Shown piece after piece: positions 1 to 6,416 of a DNA stretch of 6,640 bases. Origin of the DNA: WFZT01 sp964398355 (GTDB taxonomy: Bacteria; Hydrothermota; Hydrothermia; B15-G9; WFZT01); contig CAYNMM010000022.1 of NCBI GenBank assembly GCA_964398355.1, forward strand, positions 1 to 6,640, in the 5' to 3' direction. The stretch's first letter is position 1. Each line of letters opens with the position of its first letter. Made by a program: the position numbers and the translations under genes. The notes below the pieces were generated by a model. The model ran no database searches. It worked only from the letters and a program-made list of their open reading frames with translations, and had not been told where the DNA came from.

Positions 1-179
1 GGAACCCTGATCCCCTTCCCCATGGGTTTGGATGTAAGTGCTATGCCGAGTATTTTTGAAGCAACTTTTGCATCTTCATAAAAAAACTCGTAAAAATCCC
101 CCATTCTGAAAAGCAATAACTCGTCCTTATGTTCCGCCTTTATTCTTTTATATTGCTTAAGAATGGGTGTGGTTGACAT
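1..179 (-). CDS. mutS: DNA mismatch repair protein MutS, N-terminal part (cut by window edge)
   Basis: Reading the minus strand from the ATG at 179-177 gives 59 open codons that run off the left edge. The translation has the start of the MutS mismatch-binding domain: a T-P-I-L-K-Q-Y segment (residues 4-10), then LLLFRMGDFYEFFYEDA (21-37). F29 and E31 lie in the conserved Phe-X-Glu motif, where Phe stacks on the mismatched base and Glu contacts it (E. coli F36 and E38). This marks a MutS1-type repair protein rather than MutS2, which lacks the motif. MutS binds mismatches as an ATP-dependent dimer and recruits MutL. The start lies 5 bases after the TAA of the membrane-protein gene, so it is probably the fifth gene of the operon. 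No good Shine-Dalgarno is visible; a GTGAGA about 11 bases upstream is the best candidate. The ATPase domain is outside the window. Confidence 0.93.
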   Translation of the reverse strand, partial: MSTTPILKQYKRIKAEHKDELLLFRMGDFYEFFYEDAKVASKILGIALTSKPMGKGIRV

Positions 180-184
180 GGAGT

Positions 185-700
185 TTATATTCTCACAACC
201 CTTCGTAAAGTCTGGTCGTAGATTAAGTATATACCAAGGAAAATTAAAATGTAACCCAGAACTCTGATCGTTCTTATTGCCCTTGGGGATATGTTTTGGG
301 GCAGTATAAGAACGAACGTATTGGGAGAAACTTTGAATTTTCTAACAACAATATTATGCCTCGGGATTTTTTTCAGATAAGTAAAAAATCCCTCGTAATA
401 ATCTGTCCATCCTATATTACCAGGGAGTATGCTATTGTTAACGTCCACAAGAAGTAAATCGTCAAATTCTTTGACCTTGTAAAATGTTAGTTTAAAAAAA
501 CCGAGAATTCGGTAAGAAATTGAGTCCCCCTCCTTTGGAGTCACGTATGCAGCTACCATTTTACCCTCATAGTGTTCGTTAGGGAAAAACATCCTGATCA
601 CGCTGTCCTTGTAATTGATCACCGCTGTCGTCTTTATAAGGTAAATTCCCAGATACACTATTCCGATACCGATGAATATTTTAAGAAGCCTTTTTTTCAA
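185..700 (-). CDS. Orphan two-helix membrane protein, TTG start
   Basis: I do not recognise this 171-residue protein. It has a lysine/arginine-rich N-terminus (MKKRLLK), a hydrophobic helix at about 6-22, a roughly 120-residue middle part of mixed beta character, a second helix at about 147-162, and an arginine-bearing tail. By the positive-inside rule both ends are probably cytoplasmic and the middle extracytoplasmic. The same six residues, LGIYLI, occur in both helices (17-22 and 155-160) but are encoded by different codons. The start is TTG at 700-698, overlapping the TGA of the carrier-protein gene as TTGA; it is chosen because the next in-frame ATG (residue 37) would remove the first helix, and GGTGGG lies just upstream. 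It sits between carboxylase genes and mutS. That position gives no clear functional hint, and a link to either neighbour would be a guess. Confidence 0.8.
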   Translation of the reverse strand: MKKRLLKIFIGIGIVYLGIYLIKTTAVINYKDSVIRMFFPNEHYEGKMVAAYVTPKEGDSISYRILGFFKLTFYKVKEFDDLLLVDVNNSILPGNIGWTDYYEGFFTYLKKIPRHNIVVRKFKVSPNTFVLILPQNISPRAIRTIRVLGYILIFLGIYLIYDQTLRRVVRI

Positions 701-1218
701 CTTTTCCCACCTTTTGCCAGTGACTCAATAATAACAAGTGGGACATCGGCATCGATTTGATCTCCTGGAGAAGCCTTAACTTCTTTCACAACCCCATCAA
801 AATCAGCTGTAAATTCATTCTCCATTTTCATTGACTCAACAATTATTAAGCCCTGACCTTCCCTAACTTTATCTCCGGGCTTCACAAGGACTTTCACAAC
901 TTTTCCGGGCATAGGAGACGAGACATACTGAACACCTTCCTCCTTTTTAACAGCACCTGATGCACTGTACTCTTCACCCTTCTCTTCGAGAATATACCCT
1001 ACACCTTTCAACCATGCATAAAACCTATTCTTATCTTTTGCGATGTAAACTGTATGTTTTTTCCCATCCTCCTGAACAATGAGAAAGATGTTATTTTCTA
1101 TCTTTTTGTAACGGAATTTTCTTGTTTTACCATCAATGTCAATGATCTTTAAATCCCCGTTACTGTTAATTGTTATCTTAAATTCTCTTTTCCCTGAAAC
1201 GTATATAGTTTCTTTCAT
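697..1218 (-). CDS. Biotinyl carrier (BCCP) subunit of acyl-CoA carboxylase, with partial BT domain
   Basis: This 173-residue protein carries the biotin that shuttles carboxyl groups between the biotin carboxylase and a carboxyltransferase. Residues about 98-166 form the biotinyl/lipoyl fold: SPMPGKV (101-107), KPGDKV, then ESMKMEN (128-134) with K131 the expected biotinylated lysine, and a closing GD...PLVIIE. The usual AMKM is SMKM here. Residues 1-80 are a run of short beta strands resembling the beta barrel of the BT (biotin carboxylase-carboxyltransferase interaction) domain in the alpha chains of methylcrotonyl- and propionyl-CoA carboxylases. A flexible linker (about 80-97) follows. 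The ATG overlaps the TGA of the biotin carboxylase gene by 4 bp, and a strong GGAGG lies 8 bases upstream. It is too long and too BT-like to be a standard AccB. An oxaloacetate decarboxylase or other acyl-CoA carboxylase carrier remains possible. Confidence 0.88.
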   Translation of the reverse strand: MKETIYVSGKREFKITINSNGDLKIIDIDGKTRKFRYKKIENNIFLIVQEDGKKHTVYIAKDKNRFYAWLKGVGYILEEKGEEYSASGAVKKEEGVQYVSSPMPGKVVKVLVKPGDKVREGQGLIIVESMKMENEFTADFDGVVKEVKASPGDQIDADVPLVIIESLAKGGKS

Positions 1219-2717
1219 TTGACTATCCTCCAGCTTCCAACAGTCAGCCAGGGATCGTGAATCCTCTTATAAGATCCATCTCCGGAAACCCCATGGGCTG
1301 GGAGTGTAGACTCGTCAAATGCTTCGATTCCCATAAAAATTTCATCGGGAATGTCATCTGGCAATTTCCAGTTTTTCATGTTATCAGGGATAAATGTGGT
1401 GAAAGTGTTACCCGCTATAAATTCAGGGTGTTCCAGAATATCAATAAGATAGGGAATATTTGTCTTTATTCCAAGAATCACATAATTTTTAAGGGCCTCT
1501 ATCATGCGTTTTCTCGCTTCCTCTCTGTCTCTACCCCAAACAATCAATTTTGAAAGTATCGGATCATAATAGGGTGGAATATTCATTCCGGAGTAAATAC
1601 CTGTATCAACTCGAATTCCGGGACCTGAAGGCTCTTTTACGAAAAGAATTCTGCCTGGTGAAGGCATAAAATCTTTCTCAGGATCTTCTGCATAAATTCG
1701 ACATTCAATGGCATGTCCATGCTGTCTCAATTCCTCCTGTTTGAAAGAAATTGGATTCCCCTCTGCAATGCTGATCTGCTCTTTTACAAGGTCCCTGCAG
1801 GTAACCATCTCTGTTATGGGGTGTTCAACTTGAATGCGTGTATTTACCTCCAGAAAGTAAAAGTTTCCATATTTGTCAAATAAGAATTCGACTGTACCTG
1901 CACTTTCATAGCCAACGGTTTTGGCTACCCTAATAGCAGTTTCTCCCATTTGCAAACGTTTTTCCATTGTAAGGGCAGTTGATGGCGTCTCTTCTATAAT
2001 CTTTTGATGTCGTCTTTGAATGGAGCACTCCCTCTCAAATAAATGTACATAGTTCCCATGTTTATCTCCGAGAATTTGGATCTCAATATGTCTTGGATTC
2101 TCAATATATTTCTCAATGTAAACGGATTCGTCTCCAAAAGCTGACTTCGCTTCTCTTTGTGCAGCAGCAATAGCACTTTCAAGCTTATCCGGAGAATAGA
2201 CTATCCTCATACCCTTCCCACCACCACCAGCAGCTGCTTTGATCATTACAGGGTAACCTATCTTTTCCGCCTCCTTCTTGTATTCTTCCATACTCAATCC
2301 TGTCGCAAGCATCCCTGGAATCAATGGGACACCTGCATCCACAAGCTTTTGACGGGATTCAACTTTATTACCCAACAATCTGATGGTCTCTGGTCTGGGT
2401 CCAATAAAAATTAGACCGGCATCAATAACAGCCTGCGCAAAATCTGGATTTTCTGCAAGAAAACCATATCCGGGATGTATAGCATCGACACCGTGTTTCT
2501 TCGCCGCTTCAACAATCCTTTCAATATTCAGATAACTACTTAAAGGCTCAGGAGGCCCAATATACTCAATTTCATCTGCAAGGAGTATATGGAGGGCTTC
2601 ACTATCCGCGTCAGAATACACCGCAACAGATATAATTCCAAGCTCCTTGAGTGCCTTTATTATTCTAACTGCAATCTCCCCCCTATTGGCCACAAGGACT
2701 TTCCTTATTTTTGCCAT
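1215..2717 (-). CDS. Biotin carboxylase subunit of acyl-CoA carboxylase (AccC / LiuD-like)
   Basis: This cytosolic enzyme carboxylates carrier-bound biotin using ATP and bicarbonate. Its 500 residues show the N-terminal domain (LVANRGEIAVRII at 8-20; HPGYGFLAEN at 81-90), an ATP-grasp domain with K118, K160 and the glycine-rich GGGGKGM loop (164-170), ERECSIQRRHQK (228-239), the catalytic EVNTRIQVEHPITE (290-303, with E290, N292, R294, E298), and the C-terminal domain with ECRIYAEDP (R340). The core ends near residue 445. The extra 55 residues finish with DPWLTVGSWR, which resembles the start of the BT domain in single-chain methylcrotonyl/propionyl-CoA carboxylase alpha subunits; AccC of acetyl-CoA carboxylase is about 450 residues and lacks it. 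The start overlaps the hydratase gene by 13 bp with a good AGGAG 6 bases upstream. Beside a LiuC-like hydratase, methylcrotonyl-CoA is the likeliest substrate, but the substrate is set by a beta subunit that is not in view. Confidence 0.93.
   Translation of the reverse strand: MAKIRKVLVANRGEIAVRIIKALKELGIISVAVYSDADSEALHILLADEIEYIGPPEPLSSYLNIERIVEAAKKHGVDAIHPGYGFLAENPDFAQAVIDAGLIFIGPRPETIRLLGNKVESRQKLVDAGVPLIPGMLATGLSMEEYKKEAEKIGYPVMIKAAAGGGGKGMRIVYSPDKLESAIAAAQREAKSAFGDESVYIEKYIENPRHIEIQILGDKHGNYVHLFERECSIQRRHQKIIEETPSTALTMEKRLQMGETAIRVAKTVGYESAGTVEFLFDKYGNFYFLEVNTRIQVEHPITEMVTCRDLVKEQISIAEGNPISFKQEELRQHGHAIECRIYAEDPEKDFMPSPGRILFVKEPSGPGIRVDTGIYSGMNIPPYYDPILSKLIVWGRDREEARKRMIEALKNYVILGIKTNIPYLIDILEHPEFIAGNTFTTFIPDNMKNWKLPDDIPDEIFMGIEAFDESTLPAHGVSGDGSYKRIHDPWLTVGSWRIVK
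1227..1231 (-). promoter_or_regulatory. Ribosome binding site of the biotinyl carrier gene
   Basis: On the minus strand GGAGG lies 8 bases before the ATG at 1218-1216. It is formed by the Trp-Arg codons near the end of the upstream biotin carboxylase gene. It supports independent or re-initiated translation of the carrier protein and argues against the two genes being one frameshifted reading frame. Confidence 0.8.
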
Positions 2718-3475
2718 CTGGGTCTCCTTTTTTCAAAAAATGCATTCATTCCTTCCTGTCCCTCCTCAGAGACTCTTATCTTTGCGATAACCTCTGAAGT
2801 GTACGGAATAGCCTCTTCAAGAGACATTTCACCAATATTTCTAATAAGTTCCTTGCAAACCCTGTGAGCATGAGGAGAAGATTTTTTGAGCTCATGTATA
2901 AGCTCCTCTCCTCGAGCATAAATATCATCCACGACCTCATTCAAAAGACCGTATTTGAGGGCTTCCCCGGCCGTTATTCTCTTTCCCGTGAGACATAACT
3001 CTTTGAGATTTCTCTCTCCCATTCTCTTTAAGAGATACGGAGAAATGACCGCCGGAACAAGCCCGAGTGTTACTTCCGTTAGACCAAATTTTGCGTTTCT
3101 AACTGAAATGGCAAAATCAGTGGCAGCTATTAAACCAACTCCACCACCGAACGCGTGGCCATTTACCAGAGCAATTGTTGGCGCTGGAAAAGTGTAAATT
3201 TCAAAAAGAAGATGAGCAAGTTCGAGGGAGTCGTTATAATTCTCCTCGAAGCTAAAGTCCTTCATTTTCTTCATCCAGTTTAAATCGGCGCCTGCTGAAA
3301 ATGATTTACCCTCACCAGTCAAAACGAGGACACGAGGAGTTGATTCTCTTCCCTGCCGGAGAGCCTCTCTCAATTCACTGATCATCCGGTCATTGAAGGC
3401 ATTGTGGATCTCTGGACGGTTCAAAATTATCCAGAGTTCATCCTCTTTTATTTTATATTTGATTGTATCAAACAT
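2705..3475 (-). CDS. liuC: Enoyl-CoA hydratase/isomerase family, probable methylglutaconyl-CoA hydratase (LiuC-like)
   Basis: A 256-residue crotonase-fold protein, full length for the family. The oxyanion-hole segment SAGADLNWMKK (60-70) and NGHAFGGGVGLIAATD (105-120) are present. Of the two catalytic glutamates of rat crotonase, the second is kept (E134 in GLTEVTLGLVPAVISPYL, 131-148), while the first is replaced by G114, exactly 20 residues earlier. From memory, GGGVGL, T/SEV.LGL.PA.ISPY and the missing first Glu are typical of bacterial LiuC, which hydrates 3-methylglutaconyl-CoA to HMG-CoA in leucine degradation. The following biotin carboxylase and carrier genes fit that pathway (methylcrotonyl-CoA carboxylase supplies its substrate). 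It is the first gene of its operon, with a promoter directly upstream. A plain enoyl-CoA hydratase, or the related isohexenylglutaconyl-CoA hydratase, is the alternative. Confidence 0.88.
   Translation of the reverse strand: MFDTIKYKIKEDELWIILNRPEIHNAFNDRMISELREALRQGRESTPRVLVLTGEGKSFSAGADLNWMKKMKDFSFEENYNDSLELAHLLFEIYTFPAPTIALVNGHAFGGGVGLIAATDFAISVRNAKFGLTEVTLGLVPAVISPYLLKRMGERNLKELCLTGKRITAGEALKYGLLNEVVDDIYARGEELIHELKKSSPHAHRVCKELIRNIGEMSLEEAIPYTSEVIAKIRVSEEGQEGMNAFFEKRRPRWQK
2724..2728 (-). promoter_or_regulatory. Ribosome binding site deciding the biotin carboxylase start
   Basis: On the minus strand AGGAG, inside an A-rich AAAAAAGGAG, lies 6 bases before the ATG at 2717-2715. It is encoded by the Lys-Arg-Arg codons near the end of the hydratase gene. 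It supports the start that overlaps the hydratase by 13 bp. Confidence 0.75.
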
Positions 3476-3483
3476 CCTGCCTT

Positions 3484-3512
3484 ATTTTACAATTCATATT
3501 TGCAATTTTCAA
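3484..3512 (-). promoter_or_regulatory. Sigma70-like promoter of the hydratase-carboxylase-mutS operon
   Basis: On the minus strand, TTGAAA (3512-3507, five of six to TTGACA) and TAAAAT (3489-3484, five of six to TATAAT) are separated by exactly 17 bases (3506-3490). It lies in the only real intergenic gap and points toward the hydratase gene. The -10 box ends just 8 bases before that gene's ATG, so the expected transcription start is at or within about two bases of the start codon. AT-rich sequence can give such matches by chance, which limits confidence. Confidence 0.6.
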
Positions 3513-3518
3513 TGTTTT

Positions 3519-3532
3519 TGTACTCCTGTACA
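3519..3532 (-). promoter_or_regulatory. Perfect inverted repeat upstream of the operon promoter (possible operator)
   Basis: TGTAC-AGGA-GTACA is a perfect 5+5 bp dyad with a 4-base spacer. It ends 6 bases upstream of the predicted -35 box. Its position would suit an activator or repressor of the downstream operon. I cannot assign it to a known regulator, and a dyad this short can arise by chance. Confidence 0.35.
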
Positions 3533-3622
3533 CGGCTCATTTTTCGCAACATCATAACACTTTTTAAGGATCGTCCGTTTGTGGAATTCAACTGTTGGGA
3601 AATACACGATTCGAACTTCAAA

Positions 3623-4687
3623 TCAGTCCAGATTGACAACGAGTTCCCCTGGATGGAATTTGGCGAGCTGACCACATGCTCCTCCCACATCTCCACCTCT
3701 GGAAACTCTCAGAGTTACTGTATGAGGTAATTTTTGAAGTCTTCTATAAAATCTATCGATCTCTACACTCGTAGGTGCTCTAAAAATAGCTCCTGGATAA
3801 GGATTGAATGGGATTATATTAATCTTTGAAGGGATGCCACTCACAAACTCTTCAAGTGCTATTATATCCTCCTCCCCATCGTTAAAACCGGGAAGAAGCA
3901 AATACTCAAATGTAATCCACCTTCTCTTTTTCTCAAAATAGTGAAGAATAGCTTTTTTTAGTTTTTCAAGCGGGTACGCTTTTGCAATTGGTACTATCTG
4001 TGCACGTTTTGATTGTATAGCGGAGTGAAGTGATACAGCCAGCTTTACCTGTCTGTCAAACTCAGCAAGCTCGTATATTCCGGGAATAATTCCCACTGTC
4101 GAAATTGTAATCTTTCGTGAGCCAAGATTAATTCCAATGTGGGAATTCAAAGTAATAACCGACTTCTTTACCTCATCCAGATTTACAAGAGGCTCTCCCA
4201 TTCCCATGTAAACTACATTTGTAACCCTTAGACTGGAATCGTTTAAGAAATCTCTCATAAATTTCTGGACCTGTAACACCTGATCAGCAATCTCCCAGAA
4301 TTTCAGATTTCTTGTAAAACCTAACGTACCGGTAGCACAAAATTTGCACCCCATCGGACAACCCACCTGAACAGATACGCAAACGGTCTTTCGATCTCTA
4401 TCAGGGATGAAAACACTCTCTATCTCCTTTCCGTCCTCGAGTTCAAAGAGGAACTTAACACTTCCATCCTTTGAGGGAAAATAGGCTTTTAGCTTTAGCT
4501 CACTAATATGTCCCTTTTCTTTGAGTAAGTTTCGAGTTTTCTTTGAAATATCTGACATCTTATCGATGTCCGAGACACCCCTTTTCCACATCCATCGGTA
4601 AATCTGGGATGCACGAAATCGTGACTCGCCAATTTCAGCCATGAAGTCCCCAAGTTCTTTAATTGAAAGGGATTTGTAATTTATCAT
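3623..4687 (-). CDS. rlmN: Dual-specificity rRNA/tRNA adenine-C2 methyltransferase RlmN
   Basis: Radical-SAM enzyme that methylates C2 of A2503 in 23S rRNA and, in E. coli, of A37 in a set of tRNAs. The 354-residue protein has the family's usual length. The cluster-binding CxxxCxxC is at C110, C114 and C117 (QVGCPMGCKFCATG). C103 in TVCVS and C338 in GGACGQLA match the two other mechanistic cysteines (E. coli C118 and the methyl-carrying C355). The SAM-binding GMGEPL motif is at 162-167, and the conserved glutamate before FIP (E90) is present. An N-terminal helical domain (about 1-90) fits the RlmN/Cfr accessory domain. I call RlmN rather than Cfr on overall motifs and housekeeping context. 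The ATG overlaps the TGA of the upstream Sua5-phosphatase gene (ATGA), with GAGAGG 11 bases upstream, so the two are probably translationally coupled. Confidence 0.95.
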   Translation of the reverse strand: MINYKSLSIKELGDFMAEIGESRFRASQIYRWMWKRGVSDIDKMSDISKKTRNLLKEKGHISELKLKAYFPSKDGSVKFLFELEDGKEIESVFIPDRDRKTVCVSVQVGCPMGCKFCATGTLGFTRNLKFWEIADQVLQVQKFMRDFLNDSSLRVTNVVYMGMGEPLVNLDEVKKSVITLNSHIGINLGSRKITISTVGIIPGIYELAEFDRQVKLAVSLHSAIQSKRAQIVPIAKAYPLEKLKKAILHYFEKKRRWITFEYLLLPGFNDGEEDIIALEEFVSGIPSKINIIPFNPYPGAIFRAPTSVEIDRFYRRLQKLPHTVTLRVSRGGDVGGACGQLAKFHPGELVVNLD

Positions 4688-5742
4688 TTCGAAAATTTCC
4701 TCTCTACGTAAGGGAGTATGTGTCTTTCAATTGTATGGTCAATCATCTCTCTTACAATCCTGTAAAATGACAGCTGATGTCCAATGGGGTCAGGCACCTC
4801 TTCACCATCAGGCGAAAACATCTTTGCAACATTTTTGTCACTCATCTCTTTTACTCTCTCAAGATGATATTTTTCCATGCAGTAAATTATGTCCGCTGCC
4901 TTTATATCACTCTCTGTCAATCTCTGGGAAAAATGTGGACCCACCCGATACCCCTTTTCTTTCAAGACTTCGACGGCAAATTCATTCATCGGCATTCCAC
5001 TCGCTGCATCAGTTCCTCGTGACACAACCTCCACATTCAGAATAAGCTCTTCACCAAGTTTGTTTTTCAAAATCCATGCAGCCATCGGGCTTCTGCATGT
5101 GTTTCCTGTACAGAGAAAAATTATATCTAAGATTAAGTCTCCACTGAATTTGATCTCGTCACCAAGGGTTCCTTCGATATCCAGCAGAGAGATTGGACCT
5201 TTTCTTTTCAGCACGGGCACACTTCCTGACACATCGAGTACAGTTGAAGGTAGCTGCCCACTTGCATCTTCTTCCACGACATAATCGACCTTATCCCCCA
5301 GGATGCGCTTCACATCTTTAAAACTGAAAAGTGGAGGCTTTCCAGAAATATTTGCACTGGTTGATGCAAGTGGAAAATCAATTTTTTCAAGGATTTCCTT
5401 AACCACGGGGTGATCTGGTATTCTAATTCCCACCTTTTCTTCCTTTGAAATTATCGGAGGAGGAGCATCTGATCCTGCCTTTAATATGATGGTCAAAGGT
5501 CCCGGCATAAATTTCTCAATCAGGTTTACAACGCCAGGATGGGAATACTCACCCAGTTTTTCCACCAATTCTACATCCCGCACAAATGCTGTAAATGGTT
5601 TATCTTCGGGACGTTCTTTGATACTGTAAATTTTTCTTACTGCCTCTTCATTTCTCGCATCTGCCACAAGTCCAAAAACCGTCTCTGTGGGTACTGCGAC
5701 CACACCTCCACTTTTTAATATTTCAACAACTTTTTCTATCAT
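4684..5742 (-). CDS. Sua5/YrdC/YwlC threonylcarbamoyl-AMP synthase fused to YwlE-like low-MW phosphatase
   Basis: Two cytosolic enzymes in one 352-residue chain. Residues about 1-185 are a TsaC/YwlC-type domain that makes threonylcarbamoyl-AMP for t6A37 of ANN-decoding tRNAs: PTETVFGL (18-25), KxR at K42/R44, FMPGPLTIIL (78-87), IRIPDHP, and STSANISG (127-134) with S129 and N131 completing the KxR...SxN signature. Residues about 205-352 are a low-molecular-weight protein phosphatase: P-loop CTGNTCRS (211-218) with nucleophile C211 and R217, and the general acid D317 in VPDPIG. The P-loop has Thr at 215, where classical LMW tyrosine phosphatases have Ile; this Thr is the hallmark of the arginine phosphatase YwlE. 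In Bacillus ywlC and ywlE are near neighbours, so the fusion joins a known pair. The domain between them shows no stop or frameshift. The start lies 7 bases after the lipoprotein gene, with GAGAAG just upstream. Confidence 0.92.
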   Translation of the reverse strand: MIEKVVEILKSGGVVAVPTETVFGLVADARNEEAVRKIYSIKERPEDKPFTAFVRDVELVEKLGEYSHPGVVNLIEKFMPGPLTIILKAGSDAPPPIISKEEKVGIRIPDHPVVKEILEKIDFPLASTSANISGKPPLFSFKDVKRILGDKVDYVVEEDASGQLPSTVLDVSGSVPVLKRKGPISLLDIEGTLGDEIKFSGDLILDIIFLCTGNTCRSPMAAWILKNKLGEELILNVEVVSRGTDAASGMPMNEFAVEVLKEKGYRVGPHFSQRLTESDIKAADIIYCMEKYHLERVKEMSDKNVAKMFSPDGEEVPDPIGHQLSFYRIVREMIDHTIERHILPYVERKFSK

Positions 5743-5749
5743 ATTCTTC

Positions 5750-6406
5750 TCATCTTGTAAACTGAAATCCCCAGAAAATGGCAGGATATTTGGTTAAAGG
5801 AATTGTAAACTCCATGGTCATCCCGAACGGTATTTTTTTGAAATAACTACTACCTCTTTTTCTTTTGAGATCGACCCCAACAAACAGGGCGTTAAACTCT
5901 TTAAAATCTTTAATATCGCTAACTTTCACATTATCATAGGCGAGTCTTCTGTAGTCCGGTGCACGGAGTATGGTCCAACCCCAGTAAATTGAGGAATAAA
6001 GCGAAAGTCTTCGTGAAAATACAAGGTCACCCCTGAGGGAAATACCCTGGGCTACCGGATGGTAAGCCATACCTGCCATTATTGCACCAGAAAGGAATGT
6101 ACTTTTTTCATCGAGGAATTGAATTTTGGTAAAAGGTCCTATCCCTTCACCAAATGAGCCTCTAATACCAAACCCAATCCTGTTTGAGGCGCCATAGAGA
6201 AGATAACCGCCAACATTGGGATATTCGTAAGCCCCGTTGCCGGACTGTTTAGATTCGTCTCTGGTAGATGCATCAAAATAAAGAGGGATATTTACATACC
6301 AACCAGCATTTACATCACCCGGTCTAAGGCTTTCCGCTGTTTGGAACGTTCCAAAGAAGCACCCCTGCAAGAGGAATATGAAAGGAAGTATCAAAAATTT
6401 TTTCAT
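5750..6406 (-). CDS. Predicted lipoprotein, small outer-membrane-barrel-like, function unknown
   Basis: I do not recognise a named family. The 218-residue product opens with a short lipoprotein signal peptide: MKK, a hydrophobic stretch (4-13), and lipobox LQGC with C16 as the lipidated cysteine. There is no Asp at +2, which fits sorting to an outer membrane if proteobacterial-like rules hold. The mature part starts with a threonine/alanine segment and LRPGDVNAGW, then alternating short strands rich in Gly, Tyr, Phe and Trp, resembling a small beta-barrel or beta-sandwich of the envelope. Charged loops occur near 48-56, 148-156 and 181-186. The ATG is fixed by the signal peptide. It lies only 10 bases after the CCA of tRNA-Thr, with no Shine-Dalgarno and no room for a promoter, so the mRNA most likely comes from the tRNA transcript. 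Its place beside tRNA-modification genes does not indicate function. Confidence 0.82.
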   Translation of the reverse strand: MKKFLILPFIFLLQGCFFGTFQTAESLRPGDVNAGWYVNIPLYFDASTRDESKQSGNGAYEYPNVGGYLLYGASNRIGFGIRGSFGEGIGPFTKIQFLDEKSTFLSGAIMAGMAYHPVAQGISLRGDLVFSRRLSLYSSIYWGWTILRAPDYRRLAYDNVKVSDIKDFKEFNALFVGVDLKRKRGSSYFKKIPFGMTMEFTIPLTKYPAIFWGFQFTR

Positions 6407-6416
6407 CGCGTAAATA

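Larger units (their letters stand above)
3476..3622. other. Intergenic region between rlmN and the hydratase gene
   Basis: This 147-bp gap is the only sizeable non-coding stretch of the window. It contains the predicted promoter and dyad reported separately. I find no convincing Rho-independent terminator for the upstream rlmN operon: the best hairpin overlaps the rlmN stop codon, is AT-rich and lacks a T-tract. Read-through into the downstream operon is therefore possible. Open frames crossing the gap show no recognisable protein. Confidence 0.7.

Noticed and set aside
1215..1218. Programmed -1 frameshift joining biotin carboxylase and carrier into one protein
   Set aside because: No slippery heptamer is present, and the second gene has its own ATG with GGAGG 8 bases upstream.
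3608..3624. Hairpin GATTTG-loop-CGAATC at the rlmN stop, as a terminator
   Set aside because: The stem is short and AT-rich, overlaps the stop codon and is not followed by a T-tract.
3608..3624. GTTCGAATC on the minus strand resembles a tRNA T-loop, suggesting a tRNA remnant
   Set aside because: No T-stem, acceptor stem or anticodon arm can be built around it.
3487..3696. Minus-strand 69-codon open frame downstream of rlmN
   Set aside because: Its start lies inside the conserved rlmN C-terminus in another frame, and the product shows no family features.
3404..3730. Plus-strand 108-codon open frame crossing the intergenic gap
   Set aside because: It overlaps the ends of two well-supported minus-strand genes, has no recognisable domain and no convincing ribosome binding site.
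4889..5284. Plus-strand 131-codon open frame inside the Sua5-phosphatase gene
   Set aside because: It is fully antisense to both conserved domains, and its composition looks like a mirror of the real gene.
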